From CAMAVH01 sp035714115 (GTDB taxonomy: Bacteria > Pseudomonadota > Alphaproteobacteria > SMXQ01): 41,738 nucleotides of DNA. A program made the translations under genes and the position numbers. The stretch is from NCBI GenBank assembly GCA_035714115.1, contig DASTMO010000001.1:1-41738 (forward strand). The letters are read 5' to 3'. Positions 1 through 7,782 of this stretch are shown here, piece by piece. Each line of letters begins with the position of its first letter. Position 1 is the first letter of the stretch. The notes below the pieces were generated by a model that had not been told where the DNA came from, ran no database searches, and saw only the letters and a list, made by a program, of their open reading frames with translations.

Positions 1-2
1 CG

Positions 3-665
3 CAGCGGCTCGCCCGCCCGGTGCTGCAAGGCACGCTGCTGGAACAGCCCGGCGGCGCGCTGCGCCTCGATTGGCGCCTGGTCGCGCCGGACGGCCGCGA
101 GATCGCCCATTTCGCCAGCGAACCGCGCGCCGGCGCCGCCGACTGGCAGAGCCTGTCGCCCGCCCTGCGCAGCGCCATCGCGAGCGACGTGGTGCGCGGC
201 CTGGAGCGCTATCTCGATGATGCCGAAGGCATTCCGCCGGCTGCGGCGGAGCTGCCCAAGGTGACGATCGCCGGCGTCGACGGGCTGCCGGGGTCCGGCC
301 CGCAGGCCATGGCGCGCGCGCTCGAATATCACCTGAAGGAAGCCGGGCTGACGGTGGGCGACGCGGTGGCCGATCACGGCGCGATCCTGATGGGCGCGAT
401 CGAGGTGACACCGGCACAGCCGCGGGGCGGCGTGGCGCTCGACAATCTGAAAGTCTCCTGGACGGTGCTGCGGCCCGACGGGCGCGAGGTCGGCGTGATT
501 TCCCAGGCCAACGACGTGCCGCGCGCCCAGCTGCAGGGCGCTTGGGGCGATCTCGCCTTCCTGATCGCCGAGGCGGCGACGCCGGGCATCGTCGATCTGT
601 TGCAGCAGATGGTGCAGGCCGACGCGGCGGAGCGGGCGCAAGCGGGAAAGCCCGTCACGCCATAA
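3..665 (+). CDS. Hypothetical protein, 5'-truncated by window edge
   Basis: The reading frame is open to the left edge, so the start lies outside the window; the GTG at 21 is probably internal. About 220 residues are visible and the family is not recognised. The visible part contains two similar modules. The first has LDWRLVAPDGREIAHF near its beginning, and the second has VSWTVLRPDGREVGVI about 130 residues later. Each is followed by a tryptophan and then an Ala/Leu-rich helix. This suggests two copies of one alpha/beta domain. No membrane segment is seen in the visible part; a signal or lipoprotein sequence could be upstream. It lies before prs, about 155 bp away, with an inverted repeat over its stop codon. 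Function unknown. Confidence 0.6.
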   Translation, partial: QRLARPVLQGTLLEQPGGALRLDWRLVAPDGREIAHFASEPRAGAADWQSLSPALRSAIASDVVRGLERYLDDAEGIPPAAAELPKVTIAGVDGLPGSGPQAMARALEYHLKEAGLTVGDAVADHGAILMGAIEVTPAQPRGGVALDNLKVSWTVLRPDGREVGVISQANDVPRAQLQGAWGDLAFLIAEAATPGIVDLLQQMVQADAAERAQAGKPVTP

Positions 666-681
666 GGTTTTTAACCTTATG
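661..681. repeat. Perfect 9-bp inverted repeat over stop codon
   Basis: CATAAGGTT and AACCTTATG face each other across a TTT loop. The left arm contains the TAA stop of the upstream gene. The stem is AT-rich and no T-run follows, so it is a weak terminator candidate. It could also be a dyad protein-binding site in the prs leader. Confidence 0.5.
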
Positions 682-819
682 CACAGGCGCTGCGGCGCGC
701 TTGCAACAGCCGAAACGGCGCTGAAATTCCACCTTGCCGGGGCGTTTACACGGTCCTGTCACGTTGATAAAGTCCGCGCGCGCCGGGATCCCGGCGTTCC
801 AGCGACAAGGGGCACGTCC

Positions 820-1755
820 ATGAAAGTTCTCAGCGGCAACAGCAATCGGCCGCTTGCGGAAGCCATCGCCGCCTGCCTGAACCTGCCGCTGACCAAGGCC
901 TCCATCCGCCGCTTCTCCGATCTCGAAGTGTTCGTCGAGATCCAGGAGAACGTGCGCGGCGAGGATGTCTTCGTCGTCCAGCCGACCTCCTTCCCGGCCA
1001 ACGACAACCTGATGGAGCTGCTGGTGACGCTCGACGCGCTGAAGCGCGGCTCCGCCCGCCGCATCACCGCCGTGCTGCCCTACTTCGGCTATGCCCGCCA
1101 GGACCGCAAGACCAGCCCGCGCTCGCCGATTTCGGCCAAGCTGGTCGCCAACCTGATCACCACCGCCGGCGCCGACCGCGTGCTGACCATCGACCTGCAT
1201 GCCGGCCAGATCCAGGGCTTCTTCGACATTCCGGTGGACAATCTCTACGGTCAGCCGGTCCTGATCGACGATGTGCGCGCCCAGTACCAGAGCACCTCCG
1301 AACTGATGATCGTCTCGCCCGACGTCGGCGGCGTGGTGCGCGCGCGCGCCATGGCCAGCCGCCTCGATGCCGACCTCGCCATCATCGACAAGCGCCGCGA
1401 GCGCGCCGGCGTCTCGGAAGTGATGAACATCATCGGCGACGTCTCGGGCCGCCACTGCATCCTGGTCGACGACATCGTCGATAGCGCCGGCACCCTGTGC
1501 AACGCCGCCGTCGCCCTGACCAAGGCCGGCGCCAAGAGCGTCGCCGCCTATGTCACCCACGGCGTGCTGTCGGGCGACGCGGTGGCTCGCGTGGCCGCCT
1601 CGCCGCTGCAGCGCCTGGTCGTCACCGACAGCATCCAGGCCACCCAGGCGGTGCGGGTTTCGACCAAGGTCCACCAGCTGACGGTCGCCCCGCTGCTCGC
1701 CGAGGCCATCAAGCGGATCAGCGAGGAAACCTCCGTTTCCAGCCTATTTGATTGA
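820..1755 (+). CDS. prs: Ribose-phosphate pyrophosphokinase
   Basis: Makes PRPP from ribose 5-phosphate and ATP in the cytoplasm, feeding purine, pyrimidine, histidine, tryptophan and NAD synthesis. The product is 311 residues, the usual family length. The frame extends upstream to an ATG at 679, but family homology (MKVLSGN) begins at 820, with AAGGGG about 8 nt before it. The PRPP synthase signature DLHAGQIQGFFD is at about residues 125-136. The PRPP-binding loop DDIVDSAGT is at about 217-225. The flexible-loop region with KTSPRSPISAK is at about 104-114. It is followed by a terminator and rplY, a common arrangement in alphaproteobacteria. Confidence 0.97.
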   Translation: MKVLSGNSNRPLAEAIAACLNLPLTKASIRRFSDLEVFVEIQENVRGEDVFVVQPTSFPANDNLMELLVTLDALKRGSARRITAVLPYFGYARQDRKTSPRSPISAKLVANLITTAGADRVLTIDLHAGQIQGFFDIPVDNLYGQPVLIDDVRAQYQSTSELMIVSPDVGGVVRARAMASRLDADLAIIDKRRERAGVSEVMNIIGDVSGRHCILVDDIVDSAGTLCNAAVALTKAGAKSVAAYVTHGVLSGDAVARVAASPLQRLVVTDSIQATQAVRVSTKVHQLTVAPLLAEAIKRISEETSVSSLFD

Positions 1756-1855
1756 TTTAAATAGGTTTTTTCCGGTTCCGGGGATTCCGCTTCGGACCCG
1801 GCTGGCCGGTTGATCTCCCGGGCCGAAACCCTTACATTCCGCCGTTCCCAAAACC

Positions 1856-1888
1856 GCGCCGGCACCCCTGGAGGCCGGCGCTTTATTT
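1856..1888 (+). terminator. Intrinsic terminator between prs and rplY
   Basis: GCGCCGGC (1856-1863) pairs with GCCGGCGC (1874-1881) around a 10-nt loop and is followed by TTTATTT. It would end prs transcription about 100 bp past its stop. Promoter elements for rplY would have to overlap this stretch or lie in the following 45 bp. Confidence 0.75.
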
Positions 1889-1931
1889 GCGCGCGGCTTT
1901 TGACGGGCCGCTCGCTTGTAAGGAGAGAAAT

Positions 1932-2618
1932 ATGACTGACGTCATCAGTCTTCCCGCCTCCGCGCGGGAGCGGGCCGGAAAGGGGGCCGCCCGTGCCACT
2001 CGTCGTGCCGGTAACATCCCGGCCGTCGTGTACGGCAACAAGGAAGCCCCCACCCTGATCGCCGTCGAGCCCAAGCTCTTGAAGCAGCAGCTCGGCCGTT
2101 CGGGCTTCTTCACCCGCCTGTTCGACATCGATGTCGGCGGCAAGACCCAGCGCGTGCTGCCCCGCGACGTGCAGTACCACCCGGTCACCGACCAGCCGAT
2201 CCATGTCGATTTCATGCGCGTGTCGGCCAACTCGACGGTCACCGTCGAAGTGCCGGTGCAGTTCATCAATGAAGGCCAGTCGCCCGGCCTCAAGAAGGGC
2301 GGCGTGCTGAACATCGTCCGTCACGAGGTCGAGCTGGTTTGCCCGGTGACTGCGATCCCGCAGCACATCACGGTGGACCTCGCCGGCCGCGAGATCGGCG
2401 ATTCGATCCACATCAGCATGATCACGCTGCCCGACGGCGTGCGCCCGGCGATCGCCGACCGCGACTTCACCGTCGCCACGGTGGCCGCGCCGACCGTGCA
2501 GGTCGAAGAAGAGCGTCCGGCGGCGGCTGCCGCTGCGGCCGCCGATCCCAAGGCTGCGGCCGCGGGCGGCAAGGCTGCGGCTCCTGCCGCGGCTGCCAAG
2601 GCTCCGGCGAAGAAGTAA
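1932..2618 (+). CDS. rplY: 50S ribosomal protein L25/general stress protein Ctc
   Basis: Ribosomal protein of the long Ctc/TL5 type that binds 5S rRNA in the large subunit. It is 228 residues. The N-terminal L25 domain covers about residues 1-95, including the conserved RRAGNIPAVVYG stretch. The C-terminal beta domain of the TL5 type covers about 96-185. The tail from about 190 is almost only Ala, Lys and Pro, as in many alphaproteobacterial homologues. The start at 1932 is chosen over an upstream in-frame start at 1887 because AAGGAGAG lies 5 nt before it and MTDVISLPA matches the family N-terminus. It precedes pth, its frequent neighbour. Confidence 0.95.
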   Translation: MTDVISLPASARERAGKGAARATRRAGNIPAVVYGNKEAPTLIAVEPKLLKQQLGRSGFFTRLFDIDVGGKTQRVLPRDVQYHPVTDQPIHVDFMRVSANSTVTVEVPVQFINEGQSPGLKKGGVLNIVRHEVELVCPVTAIPQHITVDLAGREIGDSIHISMITLPDGVRPAIADRDFTVATVAAPTVQVEEERPAAAAAAAADPKAAAAGGKAAAPAAAAKAPAKK

Positions 2619-2627
2619 GACCACGAT

Positions 2628-2658
2628 CCGGCCGGCGCCCGCGCCGGCCGGTTTCGTT
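2628..2658 (+). terminator. Intrinsic terminator after rplY
   Basis: A perfect 11-bp arm CCGGCCGGCGC (2628-2638) pairs with GCGCCGGCCGG (2641-2651), followed by TTTCGTTT. The two unpaired bases are too few for a loop, so the innermost pairs must open. It lies 9 bp after the rplY stop and should reduce read-through into pth. Confidence 0.8.
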
Positions 2659-2726
2659 TCGGGCCGAAGTTCACTGCGATCTTTCGGCCCGATGCTTTTT
2701 CGGCCCAGCTCCTTTAGCGAGGCGAC

Positions 2727-3335
2727 ATGCTCCTTCTGGTGGGTCTCGGCAATCCCGGGCCGGACCATGCCGGCCAGCGGCACAACATCGGCTTCATGGC
2801 GCTCGACGCCATCGTCCGCCGTCACGGCTTCGGCCCCTGGCGCAAAAAATTTCAAGGCGAGATCGCCGAAGGCAACATCGGCGGCGCGAAGGCCATCGCG
2901 CTGAAGCCGGCCACCTTCATGAATCTCTCGGGGCAGGCGGCGGCGGCCGCCTCGCAGTTCTATAAGATCGAGCTGGCCGACGTGATCGCCATCCATGACG
3001 AGCTCGACCTGAAGTTCGGCAAGATGCGCGTCAAGCGCGGCGGCGGCGCGGCGGGCCATAACGGCCTGCGCAGTCTCGATCAGCATATCGGCCAGGATTA
3101 TCTGCGCCTGCGCCTCGGCATCGGCCATCCCGGCGAGAAGCATCTCGTCACCGGCTTCGTGCTCGGCAATTTCGCCAAGTCTGAGCGCGCCTTCGTCGAG
3201 ACCTGGTGCGACGCCATCGCCGACGCCATCCCGGCTCTCGCCAAGGGCGACGAGACCGGCTTCATGAACAAAGTCCACCTGCTCGCGCCGGCGCCGGAAA
3301 CGCCGCTGCCCGGCGCCAAGAAAGAGAAAGAGTAA
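2727..3335 (+). CDS. pth: Peptidyl-tRNA hydrolase
   Basis: Cleaves the ester bond of peptidyl-tRNAs released from stalled ribosomes, recycling tRNA. The product is 202 residues. Pth family residues are visible: N9 in GLGNPG, the catalytic His at about 19 in QRHNIGF, the Asn in FMNLSG, the Asp of IHDELDL at about 91, and the Asn of AGHNGL at about 112. The start at 2727 gives MLLLVGLGNPG, the expected N-terminus, with a GAGG element just before it. The C-terminal Lys/Glu-rich tail is variable in the family. The stop is 3 nt before ychF, so the two genes are surely co-transcribed. Confidence 0.97.
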   Translation: MLLLVGLGNPGPDHAGQRHNIGFMALDAIVRRHGFGPWRKKFQGEIAEGNIGGAKAIALKPATFMNLSGQAAAAASQFYKIELADVIAIHDELDLKFGKMRVKRGGGAAGHNGLRSLDQHIGQDYLRLRLGIGHPGEKHLVTGFVLGNFAKSERAFVETWCDAIADAIPALAKGDETGFMNKVHLLAPAPETPLPGAKKEKE

Positions 3336-3338
3336 GCC

Positions 3339-4436
3339 ATGGGTTTCAATTGCGGCATCGTCGGCCTGCCCAACGTCGGCAAGTCCACGCTCTTCAACGC
3401 GCTGACGGCGACGGCGGCGGCCCAGGCGGCGAACTATCCCTTCTGCACCATCGAGCCGAACGTCGGCCGCGTCGGCGTGCCCGATCCGCGCATCGACAAG
3501 CTCGCCGAGATAGCGAAATCGGCCAAGATCATCCCGACTCAGCTCGAATTCGTCGACATCGCCGGCCTGGTGCGCGGCGCCAGCAAGGGCGAAGGCCTCG
3601 GCAACAAGTTCCTGTCGCACATCCGCGAAGTCGACGCGATCATCCACGTGCTGCGCTGCTTCGAAGACGACGACATCACCCATGTCGAAGGCCGCATCGA
3701 TCCTGTCGCCGACGCCGAGACGGTCGAGACCGAGCTGATGATCGCCGACATGGAGAGCCTGGAGAAGCGCGCCGAGAACCTCGCCAAGAAGGCCAAGACC
3801 GGCGACAAGGAATCCAAGGCGCTGCTGCCGATCGTCGAGAAGGTGCTCGCGGTCTTGCGCGAAGGCAAGCCGGCGCGCACCGCCGACATCACCGCCGATG
3901 AGATGACGCAGTTCAAGCTGCTCGCGCTCCTGACCGGCAAGCCGGTGCTCTATGCCTGCAACGTCGAGGAAGCCTCGGCCGCCACCGGCAACGCCTATAG
4001 CAAGAAAGTCGAGGAGATGGCCGCCCGCACCGGCGCGCAATGCGTCGTCGTCTCGGCCGCCATCGAAGCGGAAGTCGTCGGCCTCGAGCCGGCCGACCGC
4101 GCCGAGTTCCTGGCGGGCTTGGGATTGCAAGAGACCGGCCTCAACCGCGTCATCCGCGCCGGCTACGAACTCTTGGGCTTGCTCACCTATTTCACGGTCG
4201 GCCCCAAGGAAGCGCGCGCCTGGACCATCACCAAGGGCATGAAGAATCCGCAGGCCGCCGGCGTGATCCACACCGATTTCGAGCGCGGCTTCATCGCCGC
4301 CGAAGTCATCAGCTACAACGATTACGTCACGCTCGGCGGCGAGCAGGGCGCGAAGGAAGCCGGCAAGGCCCGCGTCGAAGGCAAGGAATATGTCGTCCAG
4401 GACGGCGACGTGGTGCATTTCCGCTTCAACGTCTGA
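3339..4436 (+). CDS. ychF: Redox-regulated ATPase YchF (Obg-like)
   Basis: Cytoplasmic P-loop ATPase of the Obg/OLA1 group that associates with ribosomes and affects translation and stress responses. It is 365 residues, the normal length. The P-loop GLPNVGKS is at residues 9-16. The switch II region DIAGLVRGA is at about 73-81, continuing into KGEGLGNKFLSHIRE. The NVEE motif replaces the guanine-specific NKxD and explains ATP preference in this family. The C-terminal TGS domain ends with DGDVVHFRFNV, typical of YchF. The gene begins 3 nt after pth and ends before a strong terminator. Confidence 0.97.
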   Translation: MGFNCGIVGLPNVGKSTLFNALTATAAAQAANYPFCTIEPNVGRVGVPDPRIDKLAEIAKSAKIIPTQLEFVDIAGLVRGASKGEGLGNKFLSHIREVDAIIHVLRCFEDDDITHVEGRIDPVADAETVETELMIADMESLEKRAENLAKKAKTGDKESKALLPIVEKVLAVLREGKPARTADITADEMTQFKLLALLTGKPVLYACNVEEASAATGNAYSKKVEEMAARTGAQCVVVSAAIEAEVVGLEPADRAEFLAGLGLQETGLNRVIRAGYELLGLLTYFTVGPKEARAWTITKGMKNPQAAGVIHTDFERGFIAAEVISYNDYVTLGGEQGAKEAGKARVEGKEYVVQDGDVVHFRFNV

Positions 4437-4458
4437 ACCCGCCGCATTCTTTCATTTA

Positions 4459-4499
4459 AAACAGGCCGCTTCAAAAAGGAGCGGCCTGTTTCATTTTTA
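4459..4499 (+). terminator. Intrinsic terminator after ychF
   Basis: AAACAGGCCGCT (4459-4470) pairs perfectly with AGCGGCCTGTTT (4480-4491) around a 9-nt loop, followed by CATTTTTA. It ends the pth-ychF unit and marks the border between the housekeeping block and the accessory region. Confidence 0.9.
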
Positions 4500-4645
4500 T
4501 TCCACGAATCCGAGCCGGGCGCGGCTGGACGCGCGCATCCGCGCAGGCCTATGCTTTCCGCACAAAATGAGCGCTCCGCATAAGCGCCAAGAAAGCCGAC
4601 AGGGAACATGAATCGTCATCGCCATAAGACGATCTGGGAGGAAAC

Positions 4646-5689
4646 ATGCCAGCACTTCTCACAGGAGCGCCGCGCGCGGTCCTGATCGCGTCCGCTTTGT
4701 CGCTCACCGCGTTCGCCGCAACCGAAGCCGGAGCGCAAAGCGCCGAGGCCTTTTACAAAGGCCGCAACACTATCGACATGATGATCGGCACCAATCCGGG
4801 CGGCGGCTACGATCTCTATGGCCGTCTGGTCGCGCGCTACATGGGCGACTATCTGCCGGGCAAGCCGAGCATCGTCGCCAAGAACATGCCGGGCGCCGGC
4901 CATCTCAAGATGGTCAACTGGATGTACAACGCCGCGCCGAAGGACGGTTCGGTGATCGGCGGCGCGCCGCAAGCGCTCGCCATCGAGCAAGCGCTCGAAT
5001 CGGAGGGCATCCAGTACGACGCCGCGAAGTTCAATTACATCGGCCGCGCCGCCCCGGTGGTCGAAGTGACCTTCACCTGGCACACATCGCCGACCAAGAC
5101 GATGGAGGACGCCAAGAAACGCGAAACGCTGATGGGCGGCTCCGGCCCGACCTCGCCGACGGTGTTCTATCTGAAGCTGCTGAACAATCTGGCCGGCACC
5201 AACTTCAAGATCATCCCGAGCTATTCGGGTACCGCCGAAGTGCAGCTCGGCATCGAGCGCGGCGAAATCGAAGGCGGCAGCAAGTCGTGGGAATCGATGA
5301 AGGTCGATAACGCCGACTGGCTGCGCGACAAGAAGGTCAACATCCTGCTGCAATATGCCACCGAGCCGTCGCCCGACCTGCCGGGCGTGCCGCTGTTCTC
5401 CGATCTCGGCAAGACGCCGGAGGACAAGGCGGCGCTCAAGCTCTACGCCTTCGGCAACGAGCTGGGCCGCGCCTTCATGACGACGCCGGGCGTGCCGGCC
5501 GACCGCGTGGCCATGCTGCGCAAGGCCTTCATGGACGCGATGGAATCGCCGCAGATGAAGGCGGAGGCGGCCAAGACCAAGGTGGCGCTCGGGCCGATGG
5601 ACGGCGCCAAGGTCGCCGATCTGATCAACCAGACGCTGGACACGCCGAAAGCCGTGCTGGAGAAGGCGCGCGCCAATCGCGGCTACTAA
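4646..5689 (+). CDS. TctC/Bug-type periplasmic solute-binding protein (1)
   Basis: Periplasmic receptor of the tripartite tricarboxylate transporter (TctC, Bug) family. Members bind small carboxylates, amides or similar ligands. It is 347 residues, with a signal peptide at about 1-30 and probable cleavage after AGA. Family marks are NPGGGYD followed by YLPGKP, NMPGAG and APKDGSVIG. The ATG at 4646 follows GGGAGG by 6 nt. No TctA or TctB membrane gene lies in the window, so the partner transporter is elsewhere or absent. It lacks the two cysteines shared by the receptors at 21679 and 22870 (here Thr and Ser). It stands alone between two terminators, convergent with the E1 operon. A short dyad (ATCGTC/GACGAT, 4612-4633) lies just upstream. 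Ligand unknown. Confidence 0.85.
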   Translation: MPALLTGAPRAVLIASALSLTAFAATEAGAQSAEAFYKGRNTIDMMIGTNPGGGYDLYGRLVARYMGDYLPGKPSIVAKNMPGAGHLKMVNWMYNAAPKDGSVIGGAPQALAIEQALESEGIQYDAAKFNYIGRAAPVVEVTFTWHTSPTKTMEDAKKRETLMGGSGPTSPTVFYLKLLNNLAGTNFKIIPSYSGTAEVQLGIERGEIEGGSKSWESMKVDNADWLRDKKVNILLQYATEPSPDLPGVPLFSDLGKTPEDKAALKLYAFGNELGRAFMTTPGVPADRVAMLRKAFMDAMESPQMKAEAAKTKVALGPMDGAKVADLINQTLDTPKAVLEKARANRGY

Positions 5690-5706
5690 GACTTCAACAG
5701 GCAAAC

Positions 5707-5743
5707 AAAAGGGCCGGCGAATCGATCCGCCGGCCCTTTTCTT
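5707..5743. terminator. Bidirectional intrinsic terminator
   Basis: AAAAGGGCCGGCG (5707-5719) pairs with CGCCGGCCCTTTT (5728-5740) around an 8-nt loop. The A-run on one side and T-run on the other let it act on both the plus-strand receptor gene and the minus-strand E1 operon that converge here. Confidence 0.9.
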
Positions 5744-5758
5744 TGCAAGCTGCGCGTC

Positions 5759-6739
5759 CTATTTCTTCAGCAGTTTCTTCACCGCCTCGACCAGCTTGGG
5801 CGCATCGGGCGCGCAGAAGGCCTCCAGCGATGGGCTGTAAGGCATCGGCACATGCGGGCGGCCGACGCGGACGATGGGAGCCTTGAGCGCCTCGAATGCC
5901 TGTTCGGCGACGATGGCCGAAATCTCCGAGGCGACCGAGCAGACCAGGCTCGCCTCTTCCAGGATCACCAAACGGCCGGTCTTCTTCACCGACTCGATGA
6001 CGCATTTGGCGTCGAACGGCACCACCGTGCGCGGATCGACCACTTCCGCGTCGATGCCCTCGGCTTTCAAAAGCTCGGCGGCCTTCAGCGCTTCGAGCAC
6101 CATCAGCGACATGGCGACGATGGTGACGTCCTTCCCCGCCCGCTTCACCTCGCCTTTGGCGAAGGGAATGGCGTAATCGCCGTCCGGCACTTCGCCCTTG
6201 GTGGCGAGCAGCTTGGTGTGGGTGATGAAAAGCGTCGGATTGTCGCTCTTAATCGCCGTGCGCATCAGACCCTTGGCGTCCGCCGGGGTCGACGGCAGCA
6301 CCACCTCGAGACCGGGGCAATTGGCATACATCGATTGCGGGCTCTGGCTGTGCTGCGCGCCGCCGATGCCGCGAATGCCGTGGAACATGTGATAGACCAG
6401 CGGCACCTTGAGCTGGCCGCCCGACATGTAGCGCGCGTTGCCGGCCTCGTTGACGATCTGGTTGTGCGCCTCGAAGGCGAAGCTCGATGTGCCGAAGTTG
6501 ATGAAGGGCCGCAGGCCCGCCGTCGCCGAGCCGACCCCGACCGAGGCCAGCACGTTTTCCGACACCGGCGGATCGAACAGGCGCTTTTCGTACTTGGCGA
6601 TGAAGGCCTTCTCGTCGGCCGGCGGCAGGCCGCGCCCGAGCACGAAGCTGCTGGCGCCGAACACGGAGATGGTGGCGTCCTGCTCCATGCTGAGCGAGAG
6701 CGCGTCGAACATGGCCTGGGCGAAGGTTTTTTCCGTCAT
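5759..6739 (-). CDS. 2-oxo acid dehydrogenase E1 beta subunit, divergent type (pair 1)
   Basis: Beta subunit of a thiamine-diphosphate E1 enzyme that decarboxylates a 2-oxo acid or related substrate together with the alpha subunit encoded just upstream. It is 326 residues, with a transketolase pyrimidine domain and a C-terminal transketolase domain. The probable catalytic or cofactor-activating Glu is E61 in PPVSEN. NARYMSGGQLKVP and GGAQHSQS match the family core, and EVVDPRTVVPFD marks the C-terminal domain. The canonical GEDVG segment is replaced by VFGASSF at about 26-32, a difference shared in kind with pair 3 but not pair 2. GGAGGA precedes the start, 15 nt after the alpha stop. Substrate unknown. 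Confidence 0.85.
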   Translation of the reverse strand: MTEKTFAQAMFDALSLSMEQDATISVFGASSFVLGRGLPPADEKAFIAKYEKRLFDPPVSENVLASVGVGSATAGLRPFINFGTSSFAFEAHNQIVNEAGNARYMSGGQLKVPLVYHMFHGIRGIGGAQHSQSPQSMYANCPGLEVVLPSTPADAKGLMRTAIKSDNPTLFITHTKLLATKGEVPDGDYAIPFAKGEVKRAGKDVTIVAMSLMVLEALKAAELLKAEGIDAEVVDPRTVVPFDAKCVIESVKKTGRLVILEEASLVCSVASEISAIVAEQAFEALKAPIVRVGRPHVPMPYSPSLEAFCAPDAPKLVEAVKKLLKK

Positions 6740-6754
6740 GGGTCTGTCCTCCGA

Positions 6755-7756
6755 TCAGGCGAAGGCGCCGAGCACGGCGCCTTCCGCTTTGGGGAAGGGG
6801 CTGGCTTCGGCGTAATCGCGCGCCTTCGCCATCTTCTCCCGCACCTTCGCATCCAGCGCCGTCACCTCGTCCTGGCTGATCGCATTCTCGGCGAGCAGCT
6901 TGCGGATATAGCGCAGGATCGGCTCCTGCCGGATCCACTCGGCATATTGGCCCGAGATCTTGCCGGCATCCCACGCCATGGTGATGTCGGTCTCGCCGGT
7001 GGTGAATTCCGGCTTGTGCTGATGCGAACCGGGCCAGGCTTCGATCTGTGATTCGACGAAGACCGGAACCTGATCCTTGCGGATGCGCGCCAGCGCTTCC
7101 GACACGCCGGCATGGACGTTCTCGACGTCGCCGCCGTCTACCGTCATGGTGTGAATCTTCAGCGCCTTGGGAATGTCGAGCAAGCGGTCGGCCGCGAGCA
7201 TGGACGTCTCGCGCCGGCCCGGCTTTTCGTTGTTCTCGCACATGAAGAGGATCGGCAGGCTGTATTGCGATGCGAAGTTGAAGGCCTCGTAGCTGATGCC
7301 CTCGTCGAGCACGCCGTCGCCGAACAACGCGACAGAGACATTGCCCTTGCCCAATTGCTTGCAGGCGAAGCCGCCGCCGGTGGCCAAGCCGATGGAGCCG
7401 CCGACCATGGCCGAGGTCGACTGGAAGCCGACGGAGGTATCGGTCATGTGCCAGGTGCCGCCGCGCCCGCCGCACAGGCCGCCCTCGCGGCCCATTATCT
7501 CGGCCAGCGCCTTACCCGGATCGGCGCCGCGCCCGACGATATGGCCGTGGTTGCGATGCGTCGTATGCGCCAGATCGCCGGGCTTGAGCAGCGCCATGAC
7601 GGCGGCGCCGGTGCCTTCGTGACCGATATAGAGATGATTGCGGCCGATATACTTATGCTTGGCCGCCATGTGAATGACCATCTCCTCGAAACGCCGCATG
7701 AGCATCATGCGCTCAAGCAGCGAGTGGCGCGCCTCCCGGCTCAATGGTTCGGGCAT
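6755..7756 (-). CDS. 2-oxo acid dehydrogenase E1 alpha subunit, divergent type (pair 1)
   Basis: Alpha subunit that binds the diphosphate half of thiamine diphosphate. It is 333 residues. The cofactor motif runs from GDG (about 146-148) to ENN (174-176). HRNHG at 67-71 lies where canonical enzymes have HRGHG. The segment matching the phosphorylation or inner-subunit loop reads WPGSHQHKPEF instead of an R-Y-x-GHH type loop. It resembles the alpha subunit at 10039 far more than the one at 8756 (shared TSAMVGGSI, GDGxLDEGI, LFMCENN, KPG). The start is supported by GGGAGGA 4 nt upstream. It is the third gene of a four-gene minus-strand operon. Acetoin dehydrogenase-like E1 is an alternative name, but no acoC- or acoX-like gene is present. 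Confidence 0.85.
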   Translation of the reverse strand: MPEPLSREARHSLLERMMLMRRFEEMVIHMAAKHKYIGRNHLYIGHEGTGAAVMALLKPGDLAHTTHRNHGHIVGRGADPGKALAEIMGREGGLCGGRGGTWHMTDTSVGFQSTSAMVGGSIGLATGGGFACKQLGKGNVSVALFGDGVLDEGISYEAFNFASQYSLPILFMCENNEKPGRRETSMLAADRLLDIPKALKIHTMTVDGGDVENVHAGVSEALARIRKDQVPVFVESQIEAWPGSHQHKPEFTTGETDITMAWDAGKISGQYAEWIRQEPILRYIRKLLAENAISQDEVTALDAKVREKMAKARDYAEASPFPKAEGAVLGAFA

Positions 7757-7782
7757 ATGTCCTCCCAGACATTTTCATCACA

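Noticed and set aside
679..819. Upstream ATG extension of prs
   Set aside because: The first 47 residues have no family similarity and the ATG is part of the dyad; the start at 820 has a ribosome-binding site.
1548..4418. Very long open frame on the minus strand opposite prs, rplY, pth and ychF
   Set aside because: It is antisense to four securely identified genes, has low-complexity Asp/Arg/Gly/His-rich composition and reflects GC-rich third positions.
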